Shown piece after piece: positions 28,942 through 35,094 of a stretch of DNA of 35,094 bases. Position numbers and translations under genes: made by a program. Positions within the stretch are counted from its first letter, which is position 1; every line of letters starts with the position of its first letter. This stretch comes from an uncultured Arthrobacter sp. (lineage in GTDB: Bacteria > Actinomycetota > Actinomycetes > Actinomycetales > Micrococcaceae): positions 1 through 35,094 of the forward strand of contig CALMVY010000094.1 in assembly GCA_937873245.1 (NCBI GenBank), read 5' to 3'. The notes under the pieces are model-generated. The model ran no database searches. It had not been told where the DNA came from and worked only from the letters and a program-made list of their open reading frames with translations.

Positions 28942-29769
28942 ATGGCATTCGGCCAGCCACGCATCGAGTACAAGACCAACGCCCAGATGCGCGCCATGCA
29001 CGAGGCCGGGCTCGTCCTGAGCCGCGCCCTGGACGCCGCTGTCGCGGCCGCCGCCCCGGGGAAGACCACCAAGGACCTCGACGCCGTGTTCGCCGCGGTG
29101 CTCAAGGACGCCGGCGCCACCTCCAATTTCCTTGGCTACCACGGCTTTCCCGCCACGATCTGCACCTCGGTCAACGAGGAAGTGGTCCACGGGATCCCCG
29201 GCGGCCGCGTCCTGCAGGACGGGGACATCCTCTCGATCGACGGCGGCGCGATCCTGGACGGCTGGCATTCGGACTCGGCCCGCACCGTGATCGTGGGTTC
29301 CGCCGATCCCGAGGACCAGCGGCTCTCCGACGTCACCGAGGCGGCGATGTGGCACGGGATCGCCGCGCTGGCCACCGGAAAGTTCATCGGCGACATCGGC
29401 AACGCCGTGGACGACTACGTCTCCTCCGTGCCCGGGAAGCCGCTGGGCATCCTCGAGGACTACGTGGGCCACGGGATCGGCTCCGAGATGCACATGGCCC
29501 CGGATGTGCCGAACTACCGCACCAACCACCGCGGTCCCAAGATCCGCCCGGGGCTGTGCCTGGCCATCGAGCCGATGCTGGTCCGCGGAAGCATCGAAAC
29601 CGCCGTGCTGGACGACGACTGGACCGTGGTGACCACCGACGGCAAACGGTCCTGTCAGTGGGAGCATTCCGTGGCGGTCCACGAGAAGGGCATCTGGGTG
29701 CTCTCCGCACCCGACGGGGGAGCCGCGAAACTGGCGCCGCTCGGCGTCGTGCCCGTCCCGCTTCCCTAA
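28942..29769 (+). CDS. map: Methionine aminopeptidase, type I
   Basis: This enzyme removes the starting methionine from new proteins. The 275 residues have the five metal ligands of the family: Asp100, Asp111, His177 (GHGIG), Glu210 (AIEPM) and Glu241 (QWEHS). The substrate-side GYHGFP His67 is also present. The start is ATG 28942 because AAAGGAAG lies upstream and the protein then begins MAFGQPRIEYKT; a longer frame starting at 28894 is in the leader. It is the last gene of secY-adk-map, followed by a long palindrome. Confidence 0.97.
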   Translation: MAFGQPRIEYKTNAQMRAMHEAGLVLSRALDAAVAAAAPGKTTKDLDAVFAAVLKDAGATSNFLGYHGFPATICTSVNEEVVHGIPGGRVLQDGDILSIDGGAILDGWHSDSARTVIVGSADPEDQRLSDVTEAAMWHGIAALATGKFIGDIGNAVDDYVSSVPGKPLGILEDYVGHGIGSEMHMAPDVPNYRTNHRGPKIRPGLCLAIEPMLVRGSIETAVLDDDWTVVTTDGKRSCQWEHSVAVHEKGIWVLSAPDGGAAKLAPLGVVPVPLP

Positions 29770-29776
29770 GCTCCCG

Positions 29777-29853
29777 TTAACCCAAGTAGCCCGCAGCTGG
29801 GGGCCGTTATGAACGCTCAAAAACGGCCTCAACTGCGAGCTAGTTGGGAAGGG
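29777..29853. repeat. Long palindromic element, copy 2
   Basis: The left arm (29781-29808) and right arm (29821-29848) pair over about 25 of 28 bases. The element starts TTAACCC and ends GGGAAGG, with the loop TTATGAACGCTCAAAA. Copy 1 at 7985-8060 has the same ends and the loop TTATGNNCNCTCAAAA but an unrelated stem. The element lies between two converging genes (map and the reverse-strand ugpB-like gene) and would stop transcription from both sides. Confidence 0.75.
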
Positions 29854-29867
29854 CGGGGCGTGACGAG

Positions 29868-31214
29868 TCAGCTCTTGAGCTTCGGCTTCACGTCCTTGGT
29901 GTAGATGCCTTCCAGGGTGGTCTTCAGCGCCGTCATGGTTGCCTTGACGTCGCCCTGCTGGGTAAGGATCGCCGCAGCCGATTTGGCCATCTCCTGGTCC
30001 GCGCCCGGCAGGAACACGCGGGCGTTGTCCTGGACGCGGGTCACGGCGAGCTGGTCCATGGCGGTCTTGATCTGCGGGGTCTTGGCCAGCACGGCGGTCA
30101 TGTCAGCCGAGGTGCGGGTGGGCATGTAGCCCGTTGCAGAGGAGAACTGCGCCGTGTTTTCCGGCTCCGTCATGAACTTCAGGAAGGTGGCGGCGGCGAG
30201 CTGGACCTCCTTGCTGACACCGCTGGGGATGCCCAGGCCGGCGCCGCCGGTGGGGCACACCGGGCTTTCGCTCTTCGGACCGCCCGGCAGGTAGCCGACG
30301 CCCACGTTGAACTTCGCCGATTTCAGGACCCCCAGCAGGGAACCGGTAGAGGAAATCGTGGACGAGGTAATGCCCGCGGCGAAGTCGTCGGCCGCTTCCT
30401 TGGACGAGACCCCCGCCCACTTGTCCTTGAAGATGGAGTCCTGGGCCCACTGCAAGGCCTCGACCGACTCGGCGGAATCGCAGTTGAACGCCCATTCGTT
30501 CGACCAGCTGCCACCCCAGCCCCACAGCATGTTCTGCAGCGTCCAGCCGGCATAGCCGGCGAGGGCCGGGTAGATGTAGGCGTACTGCGCGCCGGAGCTG
30601 GCTTTCAGCTTGGGCGCCCACTCGGCGAACTCCTGCCACGTCTTCGGGGCGCGGTCCGGCAGCCCGGCGGCCTTGAAGTGGTCCTTGTTGTAGTAGAACA
30701 ACGGGGTGGAGCGGCCGTAGGGGAGGGCCCACTGCTTGTCGGCGTACTTGTAGTCCGCGACCAGGGACTTCTGGAAGTCATCCACTTTGATGTCCAACTG
30801 CTTGATCAGTCCGTCGAGCGGGATGATGTTGCCGTTGGTGTAGTACCGGAACCACCAGACGTCGGAGAGCACCACAAGGCCCGGCAGGCCGGACTTCGCA
30901 GCCTGCGAGGTCTGGAACTTCTGCGCGATTTCCTCGTAGTTCGCCCCGGCGGTGACCAAATTGACCTTGATGTCCGGGAACTTGGCATGGAACTTCGCGA
31001 TGATGGCCTTTTCCACATCCTGGGACTTGCCCGGGTGGTTGGTCCAGAAATCGATCGAGGCTGCGGGCTTGACCCCGCTGAAATCGATGTCGGCAGCCCC
31101 TGTCGCGGCCGTGTTGCCTGCGGTGGACGGGCCTCCGCAGGCGCTCAGTGCGGCGGCGCCGGCGCCGGCCCCCGCCAATCCCAGGAAGTGCCTGCGGTCA
31201 AGATTCAATGCCAT
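29868..31214 (-). CDS. ABC importer substrate-binding lipoprotein, UgpB-like
   Basis: This extracellular lipoprotein captures a sugar or sugar-phosphate for the permeases encoded upstream of it. The 448 residues have a signal peptide with a twin-arginine pattern (DRRHFLGLAG, residues 6-15) and a lipobox LSAC ending at Cys26, so it is probably Tat-exported and lipid-anchored. The stretches RSTPLFYYNKDHFKAAGL, PKTWQEFAEWAPKLKAS and STGSLLGVLKSAKFNVGVG resemble E. coli UgpB, which binds glycerol-3-phosphate. The start is ATG 31214 because AGAGGAT precedes it and the signal peptide follows. The substrate cannot be fixed by sequence; a beta-glucoside or other sugar is also possible. Confidence 0.88.
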   Translation of the reverse strand: MALNLDRRHFLGLAGAGAGAAALSACGGPSTAGNTAATGAADIDFSGVKPAASIDFWTNHPGKSQDVEKAIIAKFHAKFPDIKVNLVTAGANYEEIAQKFQTSQAAKSGLPGLVVLSDVWWFRYYTNGNIIPLDGLIKQLDIKVDDFQKSLVADYKYADKQWALPYGRSTPLFYYNKDHFKAAGLPDRAPKTWQEFAEWAPKLKASSGAQYAYIYPALAGYAGWTLQNMLWGWGGSWSNEWAFNCDSAESVEALQWAQDSIFKDKWAGVSSKEAADDFAAGITSSTISSTGSLLGVLKSAKFNVGVGYLPGGPKSESPVCPTGGAGLGIPSGVSKEVQLAAATFLKFMTEPENTAQFSSATGYMPTRTSADMTAVLAKTPQIKTAMDQLAVTRVQDNARVFLPGADQEMAKSAAAILTQQGDVKATMTALKTTLEGIYTKDVKPKLKS

Positions 31215-31287
31215 GGTGGATCCTCTCGATGATGCTGACTCGTTGAATGGAGATAACTGTGTTGCAAGGGAACTTTGGCGGGCCGGG

Positions 31288-32226
31288 TCACCCGGTGACG
31301 CTGCCCTGGGTAAGGCCGGCCACGATGTAGCGCTGCAGGGCTGCGAAGACCAGCAGGATGGGCACAATCACCAGCACGGCCCCGGCCATCAGGATGCCCC
31401 AGCCGGAGCCGTTGCCCTCGGAGTTCTGCAGGAGCGTCAGGCCCACCGGCAGCGTCATGGTCTCGGGACGGTCCGTGATGATGAGCGGCCAGATGTAGTC
31501 GTTCCACTCGCTCACGACGACGACGAGCGCCACCGTGGCGATCGAGGGCCCGGAGACCGGCACCACGATCCGCCAGAGGCGGCGCCAGTGCCCGGCGCCG
31601 TCGATCTCTGCCGATTCCAGGATGGAGGCGGGAAGCGTCAGGAAGTGCTGGCGCAGCAGGAACGTGCCGAACGCCGTGCCCAGCCCCGGGAGGATGATGC
31701 CCCACAGGGTGTTCTTGCCGCCCATCCCTGCGATGAGGATGTAGTTGGGCAGGATGGACACCTGCGGCGGGACCATCAGGGCCACGAGGATCAGCACGAA
31801 GATGACGTTCTTGTACGGGAAGCGGACAAACACGAGCGCGTAGGCAGTCAGGATGGCCAGGAGGACCTTGATGGTGGCGCCCACGCTGGTGACAATCAGG
31901 CTGTTCGCGAAGAATTGGGCGAACGGCACGGTGGTCATGGCGATGTTGTAGTTTTCGAAGTTCAGGCTCTCCGGCAGGATCTTCAGGTCCATGGTGATGA
32001 TCTCGCCGGGCTGCTTGAACGAGCTCAGCACCATCCACAGCAGCGGGAGGAACACCACCAGCGTGGCGAGGACCAGCGGGAGGTAGCCGCCGGCAATCGT
32101 CTGGACCAGGTTGGCGCGGGAGAAAGGCCGGTGGCGCTCCGGGGGAACCCCGGGGTCGGCGTCGGCAGGTGAAGCGGGGCCGGCATTGGCGGCGGGGTCG
32201 GGACTGACGGGGGAGAGCAGGCTCAC
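31288..32226 (-). CDS. ABC importer permease, UgpE/MalG-like
   Basis: This is the second inner-membrane permease of the importer. The 312 residues have six predicted hydrophobic segments after a ~30-residue Pro/Ala-rich cytoplasmic N-terminus. The ATPase-contact EAA-like motif reads ESAEIDGAGHWRRLWRIVVP. The start is GTG 32226, overlapping the upstream permease stop by four bases, so the two are translationally coupled. The binding-protein gene follows after 73 bases. Confidence 0.93.
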   Translation of the reverse strand: MSLLSPVSPDPAANAGPASPADADPGVPPERHRPFSRANLVQTIAGGYLPLVLATLVVFLPLLWMVLSSFKQPGEIITMDLKILPESLNFENYNIAMTTVPFAQFFANSLIVTSVGATIKVLLAILTAYALVFVRFPYKNVIFVLILVALMVPPQVSILPNYILIAGMGGKNTLWGIILPGLGTAFGTFLLRQHFLTLPASILESAEIDGAGHWRRLWRIVVPVSGPSIATVALVVVVSEWNDYIWPLIITDRPETMTLPVGLTLLQNSEGNGSGWGILMAGAVLVIVPILLVFAALQRYIVAGLTQGSVTG

Positions 32227-33173
32227 GAGTAGTGCACCTTCCGTTCGACGAACCGCAACTGCAGCACGGTGATAATGAGCAGGATGGCGAACAGAATCAC
32301 CGAGATCGCGGCCGAGTAGCCGGCCCGGTTGAACGCCCCGAACGCCTGAAGGTAGGCCTCGTAGATCAGCGTGCTGGTGCCGTTGCCCAGCGGGGTCATG
32401 ATGCGGATCAGGTCGAAGGCCTGCAGCGAGCTCAGCATGGTGGTGATGAGCAGGAAGAACGTCGTGGGGGAGAGCAGCGGCAAAGCCATGCTCACGAAGC
32501 GCCGGAAGCCGTTGGCGCCGTCCAGCGACGCGGCCTCCATGACATCCTGCGGGAGCGACTGCAACCCGGCCAGGTAGACGACGGCGCAGTAGCCCAGGTT
32601 CTTCCAGACGTAGACGATGATGACCATGACCAGGGACAGCTGCGGGTCATTGATCCACTGCGGGCTCTGCTGGCCGATGCCGCGCAGCAGCCAGGCGAGG
32701 ACCCCGTAGCCGGGATCGAAGATGAAGAGCCACACGAGGCCGACGCCGACGCCGCTGAGCACGTAGGGGGCAAAAACGGCGGAGCGCGCGAACGTTGTGC
32801 CGCGGATCCTGGAGTTCAAGGCGAGAGCCACGAGCAGGCCCAGGACCATGGAGCCGCCAACCGTAACGAGAGTGAAAACGGCGGTGGTGCCGAGGACCTT
32901 GGCGGCGTCCGAACTCGTGAAGAACGTGACGTAGTTCTCGAAGCCCACCACCGTGGCGGAGGCCGAGCCGAGGGTCCAGTCCAGGGTGGAGTAATAGATG
33001 TTGTTGAAGAGCGGCAGGTAGGTGAACACCGCTATCAGGAGCAGGTTGGGAAGAGCCAATGCCAGGAAAACGAAGAAGTCCCGGCGGGTTCGGGCGGACC
33101 AGCGGGCGCGGGGCGTCGGGGCCGGTTTGGCCACGACGACGGCGGGCGGCCGGTCGGTCAATTGTCGCGTCAT
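32223..33173 (-). CDS. ABC importer permease, UgpA/MalF-like
   Basis: This is the first inner-membrane permease. The 316 residues have six hydrophobic segments and the EAA-like motif MEAASLDGANGFRRFVSMALPLL. The stretch QAFDLIRIMTPLGNGTSTLIY and the C-terminal VLQLRFVERKVHYS resemble UgpA. No ATPase gene is in the operon, so a shared ATPase (MsmK/UgpC type) encoded elsewhere presumably powers the importer. The start ATG 33173 has only a weak ribosome site. It is the first gene of the three-gene unit. Confidence 0.93.
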   Translation of the reverse strand: MTRQLTDRPPAVVVAKPAPTPRARWSARTRRDFFVFLALALPNLLLIAVFTYLPLFNNIYYSTLDWTLGSASATVVGFENYVTFFTSSDAAKVLGTTAVFTLVTVGGSMVLGLLVALALNSRIRGTTFARSAVFAPYVLSGVGVGLVWLFIFDPGYGVLAWLLRGIGQQSPQWINDPQLSLVMVIIVYVWKNLGYCAVVYLAGLQSLPQDVMEAASLDGANGFRRFVSMALPLLSPTTFFLLITTMLSSLQAFDLIRIMTPLGNGTSTLIYEAYLQAFGAFNRAGYSAAISVILFAILLIITVLQLRFVERKVHYS

Positions 33174-33194
33174 TCAGGTCTCTAACGGTTCCGA

Positions 33195-33211
33195 GCCTGC
33201 CGGCGGCAGGC
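33195..33211 (-). promoter_or_regulatory. Perfect 17-base palindrome in the ugpA-like leader
   Basis: GCCTGCCGGCGGCAGGC has eight-base arms around one base, 22 bases before the ugpA-like start. It could be a hairpin in the leader or a protein site; no family can be assigned. Confidence 0.35.
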
Positions 33212-33313
33212 GGGTGGGCGGGGATACCTAGCTATCACTTCACCACATGGCTGGTGGGCAGAATCCCGCACAAGACCCCATTAGAGCTTTGTTGTCCAAG
33301 GCTTCGTTGCCCG

Positions 33314-33333
33314 TTCACGCTGTGTTGCATGAA
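33314..33333. promoter_or_regulatory. Operator-like inverted repeat between divergent genes
   Basis: TTCACGC and GCATGAA are inverted repeats with one mismatch and a six-base spacer. They lie midway between the reverse-strand importer operon and the forward peptidase gene. The size fits a dimeric repressor site, such as LacI- or GntR-type regulators of sugar importers. A tandem seven-base repeat GGACATC follows at 33354-33367. No regulator gene is adjacent. Confidence 0.35.
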
Positions 33334-33440
33334 GTATTACATAACGCTTGTTTGGACATCGGACATCAGCGCGCGATCCGTCAAGTCGATGGAGGCACGG
33401 AGGCAGGCAGGGGCCTTGCGCCGGAGCGCACAATAGAGCC

Positions 33441-34016
33441 ATGACTGCGATTACGGACGTACCGGGCCTGACGGTGGGCCATGCCGGCAGGACCGGCGGA
33501 GGCTGGCTGAGCGGGGTGACGGTTGTGCTGCCGCCGCCCGGCACTGTTGGTTCCGTCGATGTCCGGGGCGGCGGTCCCGGGACGCATGAGACCGACGCCT
33601 TGGACCCAACGACCCTGACCCGGACCGTGGACGCCGTCGTGCTTACCGGGGGAAGCGCCTTCGGCCTCGCCGCGGCCCACGGCGCCCAGCGCTGGTGCGA
33701 GGAGAACGGCCGCGGCTTCCCGGTCACCGGGGGCGTGGTACCGATCGTGCCGGCTGCGGCGATCTTCGACCTCGGCCGAGGCGGCGACTTCGCCGCCCGC
33801 CCGGACGCCGCCATGGGCTACGAGGCCACGGCGGACGCGGCCGCCCGAAGGGAAGGCCACGACGTCGAACGCGGCAACATAGGAGCCGGCACCGGAGCCC
33901 TCATCGGCCGAGGGCAGTACAAAGGCGGAATAGGCACAGCCTCCATCACCATAGAAAACATCTCGCCAGACGGACCAGTCGTCGTGGGCGCCATAGCGGT
34001 AGTCAACGCGCTGGGC
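33441..34016 (+). pseudogene. P1-family (S58) peptidase, truncated at the 3' end
   Basis: The 192 residues from ATG 33441 match the N-terminal half of the DmpA-like P1 peptidase family: ITDVPGLTVGH, GVTVVLPPPGTVGSVDVRGG, GGSAFGLAAAHG, VVPIVPAAAIFDL and GVVGA-type IAVVNALG. Homologues such as mycobacterial Rv1333 are about 340 residues. After the VVNAxG stretch they continue with a VDPATGLPW-like segment and then the NTT-type motif that supplies the catalytic Thr. Here the match stops at about residue 192 and the frame runs on to 34127 through unrelated sequence, so the self-processing and catalytic half is missing. The break coincides with the sequence junction described in the findings. The last ~145 bases also use ATA for Ile four times, unlike the earlier part. 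Confidence 0.85.
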
Positions 34017-34045
34017 CTGCCCTTTGGCGCATCGGCGGCGGGTGC
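34010..34045. other. Sequence junction: actinobacterial DNA to foreign DNA
   Basis: To the left, the forward P1 peptidase is cut. To the right, a reverse-strand gene is cut at its 3' end and its frame runs on antisense through the peptidase to 33818 without a natural stop. No insertion-sequence end, tRNA or target duplication is visible. A join of two genomes in assembly explains this best; a true recombination is the alternative. Confidence 0.7.
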
Positions 34046-34600
34046 CCCGCGTTTGAGCTTTCGCCACACCCACACCAGCAGCGGGAAAATCTGGAGCGGC
34101 ACGCATAGTTGCTTTTCGACCAAATAGCCACCCTGGCGCGGGTCAGCCGCCAACACTTCCCACTGTTGCAGCGTGCGCAGGAGCGATTCCAGCGCGCCCG
34201 GCACAGCATTGACATTGCCCAACAGTGTGTGCCCCAGCGTTTTGCCAGGGGTGATCTGCCCGTGTGCGGCGGCGGTGACTTGCCGCGCCAGCGGTTCACA
34301 GCTAATCAAATGGGCAAGATAGGCCGGGGCCAGGTCGTTGACGCGAAAGTGATGGCTATAGCTGGCCCACACGTTTTGGGTGAGGGTGGCGGCGGCACGA
34401 CTGGGGGCAAAATGGTTGGCGATCCACGCCACACAGCGGCGGCGCAACGCCTTGTCGCGCACTTCGCGCACGCTGTAATCCACCACTTGGTCGAGATAAA
34501 GCGCATAGGGCTGTTTGCGCTGCCACAGGAGCAGCAGGTCATGCACCCAACGCGGCTTGAGCACGTAGGGCCAATCGCAGCCGTTGTCACCTTCACCCAT
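34017..34600 (-). CDS. Unrecognised protein, 3' end lost at the junction
   Basis: The gene starts at ATG 34600, six bases after AGAGGA. About 193 residues are readable before the junction. The product is rich in Leu, Ala, His and Trp, begins MGEGDNGCDWPYVLKPRWVH, and looks mostly helical and soluble; no signal peptide or membrane segment is clear. Its middle (NVWASYSHHFRVNDLAPAYL, then ISCEPLARQVTAAAHGQ) and the later LQQWEVLAADPRQGGYLVEK suggest a compact all-alpha protein. I do not recognise the family; a remote link to BrxA-like DUF1819 proteins crossed my mind but cannot be supported by eye. Codon use is less GC-biased at third positions than in the rest of the window. Confidence 0.6.
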
Positions 34601-34821
34601 CACATTCCTCTTTCACGGTCTCACGACATTGGGGCCGGCAACTCTAAAACTAGCAACTCTAAAATTTGTGGCAATAAATGTGCTTATCCGTTAAGACGCC
34701 CATTTCCCAAAGCGCGATACGGGCTTTTCGCGGCCACGCGAAACATTAGAAGCCGCGAATTTGCGCGCGCTGCCTTACCTATGCCACACTCACCAGGAAG
34801 CCAACGACGAGAGGTTAACGA
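34601..34821. promoter_or_regulatory. Divergent control region in the foreign segment
   Basis: This AT-richer gap separates the reverse-strand unknown gene from the forward lipoprotein gene. It contains two direct copies of GCAACTCTAAAA (34638-34649 and 34653-34664), three bases apart, a plausible regulator site. The ribosome site GAGAGG lies before ATG 34822. No clear -35/-10 pair is certain. Confidence 0.4.
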
Positions 34822-35094
34822 ATGAAACGAATCCTATTGAGCATAATGTGCGGCGCGGCGCTTGCTTTGACAGCGTGCCGCGCCCCCGCAGTCACCGCCC
34901 GACCCACAGCCACCCTCATCCCCACCCTTGCCGCGCCCACGCCGACACCGGTGATTGTGCCGGTGGTGGATGTCGAATTATTGGGCGCGGCGAATGTCGA
35001 AACGGCGTGCGATGCGCCGCCGGAAGCGACCTTTGCCTGTGAAACCGTCAACGGCGCGCCGCAACTCAACGCTGCTGTAGCCGCGTCGACCTAT
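34822..35094 (+). CDS. Lipoprotein with Thr/Pro-rich linker, partial
   Basis: This gene runs off the window; 91 residues are readable. It has a clear lipoprotein signal: MKRILLSIMCGAALALTAC, with lipobox LTAC and Cys19 as the lipid-carrying residue. A Thr/Pro/Ala-rich linker (PTATLIPTLAAPTPTPV, about residues 29-45) follows. The remaining part has two Cys residues (about 62 and 71) that may form a disulphide. This layout is common in surface lipoproteins of Chloroflexota and some other groups. No function can be assigned from this fragment. Confidence 0.75.
   Translation, partial: MKRILLSIMCGAALALTACRAPAVTARPTATLIPTLAAPTPTPVIVPVVDVELLGAANVETACDAPPEATFACETVNGAPQLNAAVAASTY

Noticed and set aside
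33818..34016. Extension of the reverse-strand unknown gene through the peptidase
   Set aside because: This part is simply antisense to a well-matched P1 peptidase, so it is read-through beyond the junction rather than real protein.
34109..34825. 238-residue forward frame across the foreign segment
   Set aside because: It is antisense to the better-supported reverse-strand gene, crosses its promoter region and lacks a ribosome site.

Overview
This window is chromosomal DNA from a high-GC actinobacterium. The ribosomal and RNA-polymerase protein sequences, the GTG/TTG starts and the gene order point to the Arthrobacter/Pseudarthrobacter group (Micrococcaceae); that placement is recognition by eye, not a database result. 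Most of the window is the central transcription and translation supercluster. The last ~1.1 kb looks like DNA from a different organism.

Layout. Positions 1-400 are the rpoB promoter and leader. rpoB and rpoC (401-7921) follow, separated by a strong hairpin, and end at a terminator hairpin and a long palindromic repeat. The str operon rpsL-rpsG-fusA-tuf (8422-12902) has its own promoter, a hairpin before fusA, a large structured fusA-tuf spacer and a textbook terminator after tuf. An accessory interval (13074-16308) carries a type-B carboxylesterase, a 41-residue membrane protein and a reverse-strand GH1 beta-glucosidase. The S10 operon rpsJ-rplC-rplD-rplW-rplB-rpsS-rplV-rpsC-rplP-rpmC-rpsQ (16746-22119) ends in a terminator. 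The spc operon is therefore a separate unit with its own promoter and a structured leader: rplN-rplX-rplE-rpsH-rplF-rplR-rpsE-rpmD-rplO (22609-26767), lacking rpsN and ending in a 20-bp terminator stem. secY-adk-map (26954-29769) is the next unit. A reverse-strand ABC importer of the glycerol-3-phosphate/sugar type (ugpA-ugpE-ugpB-like, 29868-33173) lies where infA-rpmJ-rpsM would be expected, and a forward P1-family peptidase gene starts at 33441.

The peptidase gene is broken at about 34016, before the part of the family that carries the catalytic Thr/Ser. Immediately beyond the break is the 3'-truncated end of an unrelated reverse-strand gene with different codon use, an AT-richer divergent promoter region with a 12-bp direct repeat, and the start of a Thr/Pro-rich lipoprotein gene running off the window. 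Two genes cut at one point on opposite strands suggest an assembly chimera or a recent non-homologous insertion. The right-hand part resembles Chloroflexota-type DNA, but this is tentative.

How it works together. The genes make the core and catalytic subunits of RNA polymerase, the ribosomal proteins, the elongation factors EF-G and EF-Tu, the Sec translocon channel, adenylate kinase and the N-terminal methionine-removing enzyme. Control appears to rest on operon-specific promoters, long structured 5' leaders and inter-gene hairpins. The most interesting non-coding signals are a pair of long palindromes that share ends and loop but differ in their stems, a structured RNA replacing rpsN just before rpsH, and the fusA-tuf hairpin. 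I did not find a convincing new defence or mobile system. The foreign-looking right edge is the only place where something unusual may begin, and it is cut off.
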